Assembly (NCBI GenBank): GCA_963697455.1 | Contig: CAVOOI010000017.1 | Span: forward strand, 62,001-126,000 | DNA from: JAFEDN01 sp963697455 | Lineage (GTDB): Bacteria > Pseudomonadota > Gammaproteobacteria > Coxiellales > Coxiellaceae | DNA: 64,000 nt | Direction of reading: 5' to 3' | Position numbers and translations under genes: made by a program | Shown: positions 1 through 9,391 of the stretch, in pieces | Layout of the letters: each line of letters opens with the position of its first letter | Position numbering within the stretch: position 1 is the first letter of the stretch | Notes under the pieces: model-generated | The model's input: only the letters and a program-made list of their open reading frames with translations | The model's database searches: none | What the model was told of the DNA's origin: nothing

Positions 1-670
1 TTGGCGGGATACCAGCCTGCAAATTAAGGGCGCGGACCTGACCGACCTGTGCCGGGCGTTTGATGTCGCCTGGGACCATTTGCCGATTACCGAACGAGTC
101 CGCGAGGCTTTCCGCCACGTGCGGCATAATCCGACGGTCCGTTCTAACCATACCCGGCATCGCCGCCGCATTCTGTATAAAAATTTATTGCGCAAAATGC
201 TGACCTGCCGCCATCATATCTGGATTACTAATGCTTATTTTGTGCCGGATAATTTCCTATTAAAACGCCTGCAGGAAGCGGCCCACGCAGGGGTGGACGT
301 CCGCATTTTATTACCTCGCAAATCCGATGTGGCGATGATGCCCTGGGCGTCTACCGCTTTTTATTTCAATTTGCTCAAGGCCGGAGTCCGTATTTTTGAA
401 TATCTGCCGGGGATTCTCCACGCTAAAACCTTATTGCTGGACGACTGGGCGCTGATCGGCTCCAGTAATTTAAATCACCGCAGCCTGCTGCATGACTTGG
501 AAGTGGACATTTTGCTGTCTGATCCCCAATCGATCCGCACCCTGGAAGAACAATTTCTCACCGATTTAGAAAATTCCCGCGAAATCTCGTTAGCACGCTG
601 GCATATCCTACGCCCCCGCCACCAACGCTGGCTGGGGCGGATGTTGTTATACGCAAAATACTGGATCTAA
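1..670 (+). CDS. Cardiolipin synthase / phospholipase D family protein (3' part)
   Basis: This is the C-terminal part of a phospholipase D superfamily protein. The reading frame is open from base 2, so the gene starts outside the window, and the internal TTG at 80 is not the true start. The second HKD catalytic motif is visible as HAKTLLLDD, followed by GSSNLNHRS. The context NAYFVPD before it and the length after it fit bacterial cardiolipin synthases of the ClsA/ClsB type, which join phosphatidyl groups at the inner membrane. The first HKD motif would lie upstream and cannot be checked. Family assignment is firm; which Cls paralogue it is remains open. Confidence 0.85.
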   Translation, partial: WRDTSLQIKGADLTDLCRAFDVAWDHLPITERVREAFRHVRHNPTVRSNHTRHRRRILYKNLLRKMLTCRHHIWITNAYFVPDNFLLKRLQEAAHAGVDVRILLPRKSDVAMMPWASTAFYFNLLKAGVRIFEYLPGILHAKTLLLDDWALIGSSNLNHRSLLHDLEVDILLSDPQSIRTLEEQFLTDLENSREISLARWHILRPRHQRWLGRMLLYAKYWI

Positions 671-723
671 AAAGATATACCGGCAACCAACGTTTGGTTC
701 GTAAATACCGTCTTTAAAACCAA

Positions 724-2100
724 TCACAAGATGGGTACTGAATCTAAAAATGACTTTAATAAACTATTTTCCCTGAAAATTCCTGACACGGCGTATAAAG
801 GGTAAGAATGGATAGAGTCATATACCGAGTAATTTTGCGTCGAGAAGCGCAGGCCATAAGATACGTCCGGATAGGAGTTCAGAAAATAATGTAAGCTCTT
901 TAATGCTCCGCCCTTACCGCTCTTTACTTCAATAGGCAAAATATGGTGAGCAGTATCGTTAATGACATAGTCCACTTCCGCTTGACTACCACGCGTATTA
1001 CGATGCCAGTAATACAAACTTGCTTTAATATCATTCGCAGCGTATGCCAGTAACTCTTGACCGACAAAAGCTTCACATAATGGGCCTTTATTAATTAATG
1101 TCGTCAACGGATCAAGTAACCATTCTTTTAATGTTAAATCTAAAATAGTCTCACACAATCCCACATCTAAAAAAATTAATTTAAATCTTTCAAGATCGAC
1201 TCCCGCTCCAAGTGGCACACCAGTGGCAGAGGTTGCAAATATTTTATGAACAATATTGGCTTTTACTAGTAAATCCAGACAAGGCGCCAGCTCGCGCTTT
1301 TGATAGGGTGTTTGCAAATGAGTATACTTGAAAGGCTGGCTAATGAGCGAAGGGATGGAGTTAAAAATACTGTCTACATATTTTAACTGATGTTTTTTAG
1401 CATATTTATTAAAATCCTGCCGGTAAGCTTCTATCATTGCGCGATGAATTTGTTGGACAGCCGTATAACTCCTATTCGCCGCCCAATTCGCCACTACTTC
1501 CGGCATTCCTCCTGTCAGCATATATTCGCCCAATAAAGTTAACAGTTGCTGATGGATGCTCTCAGGCAAAGGTTGTTCCGGTGAATGCCGCAAAATTTCT
1601 TTTGCGAGCCGTTCTTTTCCCACCGCAACCAAAAATTCTATAAATGACAACGGATATAAATATAAAAAAGTAACCCTACCCACCGGGATGCCAATTTTTT
1701 CAATCGCAAAATCCAGTAAAGAGCCGGCGGCAATAATATGTAAATCCGGCATTTCTTCATAAAAATACCGCAATGCCAGAATGGCTTCGGGGCACTCTTG
1801 AATCTCATCTAAAAATAACAGCGTCTTGCCTGGAATAATTGGTTTGTTTAATTGCAATTCCAGCATTTCGCGCAAACGAGCAGGATTAAGGTCAGTAGTA
1901 AACAAACTTTTAAGCTGCGGTAATTTTTCAAAATTAACTTCAACATAATGAGTGAATTTCTTACCTAACTCTCTTACCACATAAGTTTTACCTACTTGCC
2001 GGGCTCCCCGCAAAATTAAAGGCCGTTTATGATGCCCAGGTCGAGTACGATCGCCTTTCTGAGCCCAATCCATAAGTGATTGAAAAATAATTCTTTTCAT
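724..2100 (-). CDS. ATP-binding protein with AAA domain and C-terminal DUF4143
   Basis: 458 aa. The N-terminal AAA_14-type P-loop reads GARQVGKT (residues 32-39), with Walker B LLFLDEIQE near residue 95. The C-terminal DUF4143 part contains AEVDYVI (near 375) and LPIEVKSG (near 390), the E-V-D...E-V-K pattern seen in restriction-nuclease-like folds. Members of this family are widespread, often horizontally moved, and have no settled function. The gene stands alone behind its own promoter and three iterons at 2107-2188, which suggests tight repression. A second, broken member of the same family lies at 37056-38485. Confidence 0.85.
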   Translation of the reverse strand: MKRIIFQSLMDWAQKGDRTRPGHHKRPLILRGARQVGKTYVVRELGKKFTHYVEVNFEKLPQLKSLFTTDLNPARLREMLELQLNKPIIPGKTLLFLDEIQECPEAILALRYFYEEMPDLHIIAAGSLLDFAIEKIGIPVGRVTFLYLYPLSFIEFLVAVGKERLAKEILRHSPEQPLPESIHQQLLTLLGEYMLTGGMPEVVANWAANRSYTAVQQIHRAMIEAYRQDFNKYAKKHQLKYVDSIFNSIPSLISQPFKYTHLQTPYQKRELAPCLDLLVKANIVHKIFATSATGVPLGAGVDLERFKLIFLDVGLCETILDLTLKEWLLDPLTTLINKGPLCEAFVGQELLAYAANDIKASLYYWHRNTRGSQAEVDYVINDTAHHILPIEVKSGKGGALKSLHYFLNSYPDVSYGLRFSTQNYSVYDSIHSYPLYAVSGIFRENSLLKSFLDSVPIL

Positions 2101-2106
2101 AATTTC

Positions 2107-2188
2107 ATGCTGATTAATCAGGGTTGTTTTTAAAAAAAATGCTGATTATTCAGGGTAGATTATAGTTGATTATGCTGATAATTCAAAG
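2107..2188 (-). promoter_or_regulatory. Promoter and three iterons upstream of the DUF4143 ATPase
   Basis: On the minus strand a -35 box TTGAAT (2186-2181) and a -10 box TATAAT (2164-2159) are separated by 16 bp. Three direct repeats of about 17 bp, minus-strand consensus CCCTGAWTAATCAGCAT, lie at 2107-2123, 2139-2155 and 2172-2188. They start 32 and 33 bp apart, about three helical turns. The copy nearest the gene holds the perfect palindrome CTGATTAATCAG. The distal copy overlaps the -35 box and the other two lie downstream of the -10, a layout typical of repression. Confidence 0.7.
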
Positions 2189-2220
2189 AAGATTTTGAAT
2201 TCGGAAGGCCATTTGGCGTA

Positions 2221-2255
2221 GCTAATGCCATTTTGAGGCACAAAATGGCATTAGC
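2221..2255. repeat. Perfect 15-bp hairpin in the intergenic region
   Basis: The sequence GCTAATGCCATTTTG, a 5-base spacer AGGCA, and the exact reverse complement CAAAATGGCATTAGC form a 15-bp stem. No T-run follows on either strand, so it is not a classical terminator. It lies in the 354-bp gap between the DUF4143 gene and the hydrolase, which otherwise holds the iterons and a dispersed repeat copy. Confidence 0.75.
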
Positions 2256-2346
2256 TTGCGCCTTAATCCTAGGCTAGGAATAATTGCAGGTTATCGTTGG
2301 ACTAAAATAAAGTCAATTTGGGAGGAAAAGCAACGAATTTGTCCAA

Positions 2347-2442
2347 TTCCTCCCTTTGAAAAAGGGAGGTTAGGAGGGATTTATTAAGAAAATCCCCCTC
2401 AATCCCACGCCTGCACCCTTTGGGTGTTTTCAAAGGGGGAAG
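2347..2442. repeat. Dispersed palindromic repeat, copy 1 (interrupted)
   Basis: It contains CCTCCCTTTGAAAAAGGGAG, then GGAGGGATTT, then AATCCCCCTC and TTTTCAAAGGGGGAA, forming two nested inverted pairs. A second copy lies at 47854-47935. Here about 20 bases, beginning ACGCCTGCACC, interrupt the right arm. This copy sits directly downstream of the minus-strand hydrolase stop codon at 2455, where a hairpin could also stop transcription. Confidence 0.7.
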
Positions 2443-2454
2443 CCAGAGAAAATT

Positions 2455-3252
2455 CTAAACTTTAGCTAAGAATGCTTTCAGTATTTGGCAAAACTTTTCT
2501 GGTTGTTCGATGAAGGAGGCGTGGCCCACGCCACTGATACCTTGATAATGCGCGTTGGGGATTAATTTGGCCATGGCGCGTATATTGGCCTCGTGTATAA
2601 TTATGTCCTGATCTGCACCGATGACTAAACAGGGCGTTTTTATCCGGTTCACCCAAGTGTTCGAATTGAATGCCAATAAGGCGCTTAATTGATTTCGGTA
2701 TCCGGTCTCGGTGATCGGAAAAGGATTGGATAATCTTAAATCAATTATTTTTTCTATCATGCCAGGTTGCGCTAGAAAAGAACTGGTGAAAGTCCAGCCC
2801 AGCGCATTTTCGATCAGCGCGCGCGGCGGACAATTGGCGGCTATAAACGCTAAACGAGCTTTAGCTGTCAGCGCATAGCGAATATCGATTTTCATTTCGG
2901 TATGGCATAACGCCGCGCTCCGCACCAACTGTGGATATTGATATGCCAGGCGTTGTAAAATCATGCCGCCCATCGAATGCCCTACAAAATGACCGGAATC
3001 AAAGCTCAATTTGCGGCAAAATTCAGCCACATCATCTGCCATCATTTCTATAGTATAGGGAATATCCGGGCAATCTGATTGGCCCGACCCGCGATTATCC
3101 AGCAAAACCACCTGATAATCTTTTTGAAAATAATTTGGCAGGGCGGAAAAAACTAAGTGGTCTACGGCGAAACCGTGGAGAAATATTAAAGGGATACCTT
3201 CACCGTAAGTCTCATAATATAGATTAATATCGTTAACGGTTATTTCAGGCAT
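2455..3252 (-). CDS. Alpha/beta-fold hydrolase
   Basis: 265 aa with the alpha/beta hydrolase fold. The HG oxyanion motif FLHGFAVDH is near residue 25, the nucleophile elbow GHSMGG near residue 91, an acidic residue in VIGADQD near 212, and the catalytic His in GVGHASFIEQ near 243. No signal peptide is seen, so a cytoplasmic enzyme is expected. Similar proteins include 3-oxoadipate enol-lactonases, haloperoxidase-like enzymes and BioH-like esterases; nothing here fixes the substrate. The ATG at 3252 is preceded by AGGAGG. It diverges from the MFS pseudogene with about 60 bp between likely starts. Confidence 0.85.
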   Translation of the reverse strand: MPEITVNDINLYYETYGEGIPLIFLHGFAVDHLVFSALPNYFQKDYQVVLLDNRGSGQSDCPDIPYTIEMMADDVAEFCRKLSFDSGHFVGHSMGGMILQRLAYQYPQLVRSAALCHTEMKIDIRYALTAKARLAFIAANCPPRALIENALGWTFTSSFLAQPGMIEKIIDLRLSNPFPITETGYRNQLSALLAFNSNTWVNRIKTPCLVIGADQDIIIHEANIRAMAKLIPNAHYQGISGVGHASFIEQPEKFCQILKAFLAKV

Positions 3253-3312
3253 CTGTTCCTCCTTTTGATATCTTTACTTTACAGAATTTTTAGACGACTG
3301 TACACTGTACTT

Positions 3313-4523
3313 ATGACGAACATCTCTCCCACGGCTGCAGTTGCTTTTTCTGAAAAGCGCATTAAAACCATTGTTCTTAACCTACTGTTTGTGATGCCTA
3401 TTCTGGGAATGGCGGTTGATTTAATAGCGCCGTCTTTACCCGGCATCGCCAAAAGCTTGCAAATATCCGCCGGCATGGCTAAAAATGTCATTTCGATTTA
3501 CCTGTTAGGATACGCCTTCGGCAATTTCCTGACCGGGTTTTTAACCGATGCGTACGGCAGGCGAAAACTAATCTGCTGCGGATTGTTTGGATTTGTCATC
3601 GCCAGTTTGTTGCCGGCGCTCTTTCCCAATCTTAAAATTCTGTTATTAGCGCGATGTTTACAGGGATTAACCATCGGCGGAGTTTCCGTAGCCGCCCGCG
3701 CTACTTTCTCTGATATTCTGCTTCCCGAAAATTAATCCGTCTGAGCACGTTGCTGGCCACGATGTGGGGGACTGGGGCCGATTATTGGGCCTCTAATCGG
3801 CGGATATCTGCAAGTATATTTTGGCTGGCAGGCTGGTTTTTACTTTTTTGCTTTAATCTCTTTGGTTTTGTTAGTGACGGTATTGATCAATGTTCCTGAA
3901 ACTCATTTAAATCGACATCCTCTGCATCTAAAAACCATGCAAAAAAATCTCAGAGAGATTGTATCCAATCGGTTATTTTTAGCGTTGGTAGTGTTGATGG
4001 GCCTTACTTATTCATTGATTATTGTTTTTAATACCGTAGGCCCGTTTTTAATTCAGACTCAATTTCACTATTCTCCAGTATTCTTCGGTCATTTAGCGTT
4101 AATTCTCGGCGTGGTTTTCCTCAGTCTCAACTATGATTGGCCGTATATTTTGAAACTGTTCAGAATGGAGCGGCTCCTTCTGGTCAGCGTCAATTTATTT
4201 TTTAGCATTGCGGTGATCATGGTGATCTTAATTATTCTTTCGCGCACAGTGTCATCTTAACTGCGCTGAGTAGTGGACTGATGTTTTTTGGATGTGGAAT
4301 CATTTTTCCACTCGCAATGGGGAAAGCCAATACACTGTTCCGCCATATTGCCGGGACCGCGGGTGCAACTATGTTCCTGATCAATATTTTAATTACCAGC
4401 CTCACGTCGTTCGTAGTCAGTTTCGCAAATATAAAAAGCGTTATCTCCCTGAACTGGATATATTTAATTTTGATGCTAATCTGCTGTTTAGTTTTTTGGA
4501 GCTCTCACAAAAAATTAATTTGA
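3313..4523 (+). pseudogene. MFS drug-resistance transporter (Bcr/CflA-like), frameshifted
   Basis: The translation shows a 12-helix MFS carrier of the Bcr/CflA type, with DAYGRRK in the loop after helix 2 and APSLPGIAK after helix 1. The frame is broken three times: a missing A near 3728-3732 (gives a stop after LLPEN), an extra G in the G-run at 3766-3770, and a shift near 4235-4245. Joining the three segments restores continuous homology through GPIIGPLIGGYL and on to the last helix. The likely start is ATG 3313, just after a GTACACTGTAC palindrome (3300-3310) that may be an operator. The 3' end overlaps the clpB 3' end by 19 bp. Either a pseudogene or sequencing indels. Confidence 0.8.
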
Positions 4524-7078
4524 TCGCCTTTAAGAACCGCGCGGATTGTGCTGCCGGGAATAAATTTACCGGACAGTATCGCTTCCGCCAGCGGATTTTC
4601 TAGATAATTTTGTAAGGCCCGGCGCAATGGACGAGCGCCGTACACTGGATCATAACCGGCTTGCGCCAAATAATCTAAAGCGTCGTCATCAATTTTTAAG
4701 GTATACTCTTTTGCCGTCAACCGCTGTTGTAATCGCTGCACTTGAATTGCGGCGATACGGCGAATTTGCTCTTTGTTAACGCATGGAACACAACGCTATC
4801 GTCAATTCGATTAATAAATTCCGGACGGAAATGCTGCGCGACAACTTCCATCACCGCTTTTTTCATCTCCTCATAGTTTTTTACCGGAAAATTCTTGAAT
4901 AAGTACGAGAACCTAAATTTGAAGTCATGACGATGACCGCATTGCGAAAATCTACCGTCCGGCCTTGGCCATCCGTCAGGCGGCCATCGTCTAACACTTG
5001 TAACAAAACATTAAACACATCGGCGTGGGCTTTTTCTACTTCGTCCAGTAAAATCACCGAATAAGGTTTACGGCGTACGGCTTCAGTTAAATAACCACCT
5101 TCCTCATAACCGACGTAACCGGGAGGAGCGCCGATTAAGCGCGCTACCGAATGTTTCTCCATAAATTCCGACATATCAATTCGAATCATCGCTTCTTCAG
5201 TATCAAACAAAAATCCTGCCAATGCTTTGCATAATTCAGTTTTGCCTACGCCGGTAGGGCCTAAAAATAGAAATGAGCCCACGGGCCGGTTCGGGTCAGA
5301 CAAACCAGCGCGCGATCGCCGAATCGCATTGGCGACTGCGCGAATCGCTTCATCCTGACCAATTACGCGCTTGCCCAGCGCCTCCTCCATGTGCAACAGT
5401 TTTTCACGTTCGCCTTCCAGCATTTTCGAAACGGGAATATGGGTCCATTTGGAAACTACCTCGGCAATTTCTTCTTCGGTCACTTTATTGCGTAATAACT
5501 GGGGATGTGCTCTTCCTGTTTTAAAGTATCGGCGGCAGCCAATTTTTTCTCGAGTTCGGGAATGATACCGTATTGCAACTCCGACATTTTGGACAAATCA
5601 GCCGTCCGCCTTGCTTTCTCTAGTTCGGCCCGCGCTTTTTCTAATTCTTCCTTGATATGCTGAGAACCCTGCAAAGTGGCTTTTTCCGCTTTCCAAATCT
5701 CACCTAAATCCGCATATTCTTTTTCGGCTTTTTCAATCGCCGCTGCCACGTCTTTTAAGCGTTTTTTCGAAGCTTCATCATTTTCTTTTTTCAATGCTTC
5801 GCGCTCAATTTTAAGTTGAATTAAGCGCCGGTCTAATTTATCCAGCGGTTCCGGTTTAGAATCAATTTCCATACGAATCCGGCTGGCGGCTTCATCGATT
5901 AAATCAATCGCTTTATCCGGTAAAAAACGATCCGTGATATAGCGATGCGACAAAGTCGCCGCAGCGACGATGGCGGGATCAGTAATGAGCACGCCATGGT
6001 GCACTTCATAACGTTCTTTGAGTCCGCGCAAAATCGCAATGGTATCTTCAACGGAGGGTTCCTCTACCAGGACTTTTTGAAACCGTCGTTCCAGAGCCGG
6101 ATCTTTTTCAATATATTTGCGATATTCATCCAGGGTGGTAGCGCCAACACAATGGAGCTCACCGCGCGCCAAAGCGGGTTTGAGCATATTGCCTGCATCC
6201 ATCGCGCCCTCGGCCTTCCCCGCGCCAACCAGCGTATGCAATTCATCAATAAATAAAATAATCTGGCCTTCTTGTTTCGCTAATTCATTTAACACCGCTT
6301 TCAAACGCTCTTCAAATTCTCCGCGGAATTTAGCGCCTGCGATCAGTGCGCCCATATCTAATGCCAGCACGCGTTTGCGTTTTAATCCTTCAGGCACTTC
6401 ACCATTGATAATCCGTTGCGCGAGTCCTTCAACAATGGCAGTTTTACCGACACCGGGTTCGCCAATTAATACCGGATTATTTTTGGTACGCCGTTGTAAC
6501 ACTTGCGCTACCCGGCGAATTTCGTCGTCCCTGCCGATAACCGGATCTAATTTGCCGTCTTCAGCTTCTTTAGTGTAATCGCGGGTATATTTTTTTAAAG
6601 CTTGATATTGCTGTTCTTTATCCGGATTGTCGACTTTTTCGCCCCCACGCATTTGTTCAATACCTTTTTTCACCGCTGCTTTATTCGACCCAGCGGCGCG
6701 CAAGGCATCTCCTAGCGGGCCTTTATCGTCCAGTGCTGCTAAGACAAATAGCTCAGAAGATATATATTGGTCATTGAAATCTTTGGCTAATTTATCGGCC
6801 ACATTTAAAATTCGGGTTAATTCTTTGGAAGGATAGACTTCGCCCGGCGCGCCTTGCACTTGGGGCAAGTTCTTGATGATTGCATCTAACTGCTTTTGCA
6901 AAGATTCCACGCGCACACCGGCGTGGGCCAACAAGGGTTTAACCGAGCCTTGCGATTGCTCGAGCATGGCATACAAAACATGCACCGGCTCAATAAATTG
7001 CTGCTCTTGGCGCACCGCTAACGATTGCGCCTCGGAGAGCGCCTCTTGCAAAATAGTGGTCATTTTATTCACTGGCAT
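4505..7078 (-). pseudogene. clpB: ATP-dependent disaggregase ClpB, frameshifted
   Basis: Hsp100 chaperone ClpB rescues aggregated proteins together with DnaK. The first 532 residues are intact: N-domain, first AAA module with Walker A GEPGVGKTAIVEG and Walker B ILFIDELHT, and the coiled-coil middle domain. A base is missing near 5500-5512, just before TEEEIAEVVSKW. The second AAA module (GPTGVGKTELCK, ILLDEVEKAH) is open to about 4905, then shifts at about 4902-4907, 4874-4881 and 4770-4776 before the intact C-terminal 78 residues. ATG 7078 is the best start because AGGAGG lies 7 bases upstream of it; ATG 7084 is too close. As written, it cannot give a full-length hexamer subunit. Confidence 0.9.
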
Positions 7079-7136
7079 ATTCATTCCTCCTGTTACTGGA
7101 TAATATCAGGGCGAGAAAATGATTTTTCAACCACGA

Positions 7137-7778
7137 TTATTTTCCGGGTACGTCGCCCCAAATGGTTTTGTGCAACTGGATTTGCATGCGCACGGGTAAA
7201 CGGTCCTGTAATATCCATTCGGCTAATTCGCGAGAACTGACTTGCTGATAACTGGGCGAAAATAATATTTGCACCTTTTGTGCTAACTGATATTGGTCAA
7301 TCACCTGTTTCGCCCATGCATAATCTGCTTGGTTGCAGATCACGATTTTGATTTGATCGTGAGGGAGCAGACATTCTAAATTCTGCCATAAGTTTCGTTT
7401 CACCTCTCCCGAGCCGGGAGATTTTAAATCCACTATTTTGATCACCCGTGGATCAACTGCGCTAATATCTAAAGCGCCACTGGTTTCCAAGGAAACGATA
7501 TAACCTTGATCACATAACTGGGTGAGCAGAGTTAAACATTCACGTTGGGCTAATGGTTCGCCTCCGGTGACACACACATAGCGGGGAGAATATTCCGCAA
7601 CCTGTTGCAAGATAACCGCTAAAGTTAAATTTTGGCCGCCGTGAAAAGCGTAACTGGTATCACAATAATGACAACGCAATGGGCAGCCGGTCAGACGCAC
7701 GAATACCGTAGGCCAACCGGCTAAGCTACTCTCGCCTTGGATTGAGAAAAAGATTTCAGTGATGCGTAAAGATTTCAC
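7137..7778 (-). CDS. queE: 7-carboxy-7-deazaguanine synthase
   Basis: 213-aa radical-SAM enzyme that contracts 6-carboxy-5,6,7,8-tetrahydropterin to 7-carboxy-7-deazaguanine in the preQ0/queuosine pathway. The [4Fe-4S] cluster motif is C32-x3-C36-x2-C39 in GCPLRCHYCDT, preceded by the family signature EIFFSIQGES, and VTGGEPLAQ supplies the GGE SAM motif. Its stop and start positions make it the last gene of the tolB-pal-cpoB cluster; its ATG overlaps the cpoB stop by 4 bp. The partner enzyme gene queD is at 45781-46272. The tol-pal-ybgF-queE order is conserved in gammaproteobacteria. Confidence 0.95.
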   Translation of the reverse strand: MKSLRITEIFFSIQGESSLAGWPTVFVRLTGCPLRCHYCDTSYAFHGGQNLTLAVILQQVAEYSPRYVCVTGGEPLAQRECLTLLTQLCDQGYIVSLETSGALDISAVDPRVIKIVDLKSPGSGEVKRNLWQNLECLLPHDQIKIVICNQADYAWAKQVIDQYQLAQKVQILFSPSYQQVSSRELAEWILQDRLPVRMQIQLHKTIWGDVPGK

Positions 7779-8665
7779 TGTCCGGCGGGTGCATTTAACT
7801 GCTGTAACTGAATGCTAGCCAGTTGTGCGGCAGCGGTGCCGGGATATTTGAGCATAACCCCTTTTAATTCTTGGCGGGCTTGGCTAGTTTTTCCTTGCTG
7901 AGCATGCAGCAGAGCCAATTTTAACTGGGCATCACCGGCCTTGCCGGAAGCAGAATATTGACTAATGACTAAATTCAACTCTAATTCAGCTTGGGTTAGA
8001 TTTTTTTGCTGAAAATAAATATCCCCTAACCAGTAGTGCGCGTTCGCCACAAACTGTCCATCCGGATATTTGCGTAAATAATGTTTAAATGCAGCGGCTG
8101 ATTCATCATACTGCTTATTGGCCAACAAACTAAATGCTTGCTGATAGGCAGCCGTATCAGTTTGCGATGGATGAAGCGGCGGTTCAACGGCGGAAGGTTG
8201 ATCAGCCGGCGCCTTGGCAGCCTTAAGGATAGCTGGATTAGGCGGAGTTTCAGAAGCGGGCGGCACGGCAGGCAGAGCTTCAACTCGTTGCTGTTGCTGG
8301 CTTGCGGTATCGAGCTGATGAGAAAGATCTTGAATCTGCCCACTGAGCTGCTGCACTTGCTGTTGAAGTTCCGCAATCTGCTGCGGTAAATTCATTTGGA
8401 CTAAGTTATTAACTTGTTGCTCGACGCGGTTAACCCGGTCAGATAAAGGTAAACCTGAAGTATCCACCGCTGGTAACGATGGAGCTTCATTATTAGGGGC
8501 TTCACTATTATCTTGTGGCGGCGTGGCGCTGGGCGTTTCCTCCGGCGCAGAATATCCTCCTTGCGAAAGATCATACACCGGAGCTGGCTTGCCCGCCCAC
8601 GCGGTGCAGGCCAGAACGCAAAACGCTATGCCAATGCCGTATGAACTAATCTTATTTTGCGACAT
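7775..8665 (-). CDS. cpoB: Cell division coordinator CpoB (YbgF)
   Basis: 296 aa. A signal peptide (cleavage near AWA-GKP) directs it to the periplasm. A Gln-rich coiled coil (about 60-125) mediates trimerisation, a Pro/Ala-rich linker follows, and the C-terminal third holds TPR repeats starting at YQQAFSLLANKQYDES. In E. coli CpoB links PBP1B-driven septal wall synthesis to Tol-Pal constriction. The start codon overlaps the pal stop by 14 bp, which implies translational coupling. Confidence 0.92.
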   Translation of the reverse strand: MSQNKISSYGIGIAFCVLACTAWAGKPAPVYDLSQGGYSAPEETPSATPPQDNSEAPNNEAPSLPAVDTSGLPLSDRVNRVEQQVNNLVQMNLPQQIAELQQQVQQLSGQIQDLSHQLDTASQQQQRVEALPAVPPASETPPNPAILKAAKAPADQPSAVEPPLHPSQTDTAAYQQAFSLLANKQYDESAAAFKHYLRKYPDGQFVANAHYWLGDIYFQQKNLTQAELELNLVISQYSASGKAGDAQLKLALLHAQQGKTSQARQELKGVMLKYPGTAAAQLASIQLQQLNAPAGQ

Positions 8666-9203
8666 AGATTAATTCAACGCGGCGATTTAGACTGCGAGAT
8701 TGTTCGCTGTCGCCGCTAGCAACTGGATGTTCTTTACCATAGCTCACCATCTTGATTTGGCTAGGAGAAACACCTTGTTGTTTTAAAATGCGGGCAACTG
8801 CTTGCGCACGACGCCAGCCTAGAGCTACGTTATATTCACGGCTGCCGCGATCATCGGTATTACCTTCTAAACGTACTCGCGCATTTCTATGGGTAACCAA
8901 GTAATTGGCTTGGATAGTCGCAGCCCGCGCATCTGCTGAACTCACGATGCTTTGGTTGAATCCAAAGTAATAGACTTGGTTAGAAGGCGCACGTAAAGAA
9001 TTAACATGGCGCATGCCATTTTCACCACCACCGCTGACATTAGCGCCTTCCAATCCGCCTTTTTGACCGAGCGGATAAGTTTGCGCACCAGGTGCTCCAG
9101 GAGCGCCGGCTCCAGCGTTTGGATTAGCATTTTGCGCTGTATGACATGCAGCTAAGCCAATAGCTAAAGAAGATACAGCAGCTATTTTTAATAATTTTCT
9201 CAT
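8652..9203 (-). CDS. pal: Peptidoglycan-associated lipoprotein Pal
   Basis: 183 aa from ATG 9203, which has AAGGAG 8 bases upstream; the frame extends further 5' but that part overlaps the small lipoprotein gene. The signal peptide ends in the lipobox LAAC (Cys20), a Gly/Pro/Ala-rich linker follows, and the OmpA-like domain contains the peptidoglycan-binding stretch NTDDRGSREYNVALGWRRA and ends in NRRVELIYVAK. Pal tethers the outer membrane to peptidoglycan and interacts with TolB. Confidence 0.96.
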   Translation of the reverse strand: MRKLLKIAAVSSLAIGLAACHTAQNANPNAGAGAPGAPGAQTYPLGQKGGLEGANVSGGGENGMRHVNSLRAPSNQVYYFGFNQSIVSSADARAATIQANYLVTHRNARVRLEGNTDDRGSREYNVALGWRRAQAVARILKQQGVSPSQIKMVSYGKEHPVASGDSEQSRSLNRRVELIYVAK

Positions 9204-9225
9204 AAAAGATTCTCCTTCAAACAAA

Positions 9226-9387
9226 TTAATAATATGTAGAAACCGAACGGATACAAACCCGCTCCCCATATCGGTTAAATTTACAGATCACAGTCCCGTG
9301 AGGCGCTGGGGGACGCGGCGGAGGCACATAACACCCTCCCAAAACAACACAAACTGCAACCAGCGTTAATCGATACCCAATATTCAT
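9226..9387 (-). CDS. Small cysteine-containing lipoprotein between tolB and pal
   Basis: A 53-aa reading frame starts at ATG 9387, 4 bases after the tolB stop codon, and ends 22 bases before pal. It has a short positively charged N-terminus, a hydrophobic core and a lipobox VLGGC (Cys19), followed by YVPPPRPPAPHG and a tail with two more cysteines (VICKFNRYGERVC). Position, spacing and lipobox make it a probable gene although it is short. I do not recognise a family. It may be an outer-membrane lipoprotein co-translated with TolB and Pal. Confidence 0.65.
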   Translation of the reverse strand: MNIGYRLTLVAVCVVLGGCYVPPPRPPAPHGTVICKFNRYGERVCIRSVSTYY

Positions 9388-9391
9388 GTAC

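Noticed and set aside
5945..6578. Plus-strand frames of 103 and 153 residues antisense to clpB
   Set aside because: clpB coding sequence on the minus strand explains the region; the antisense frames carry no domain.
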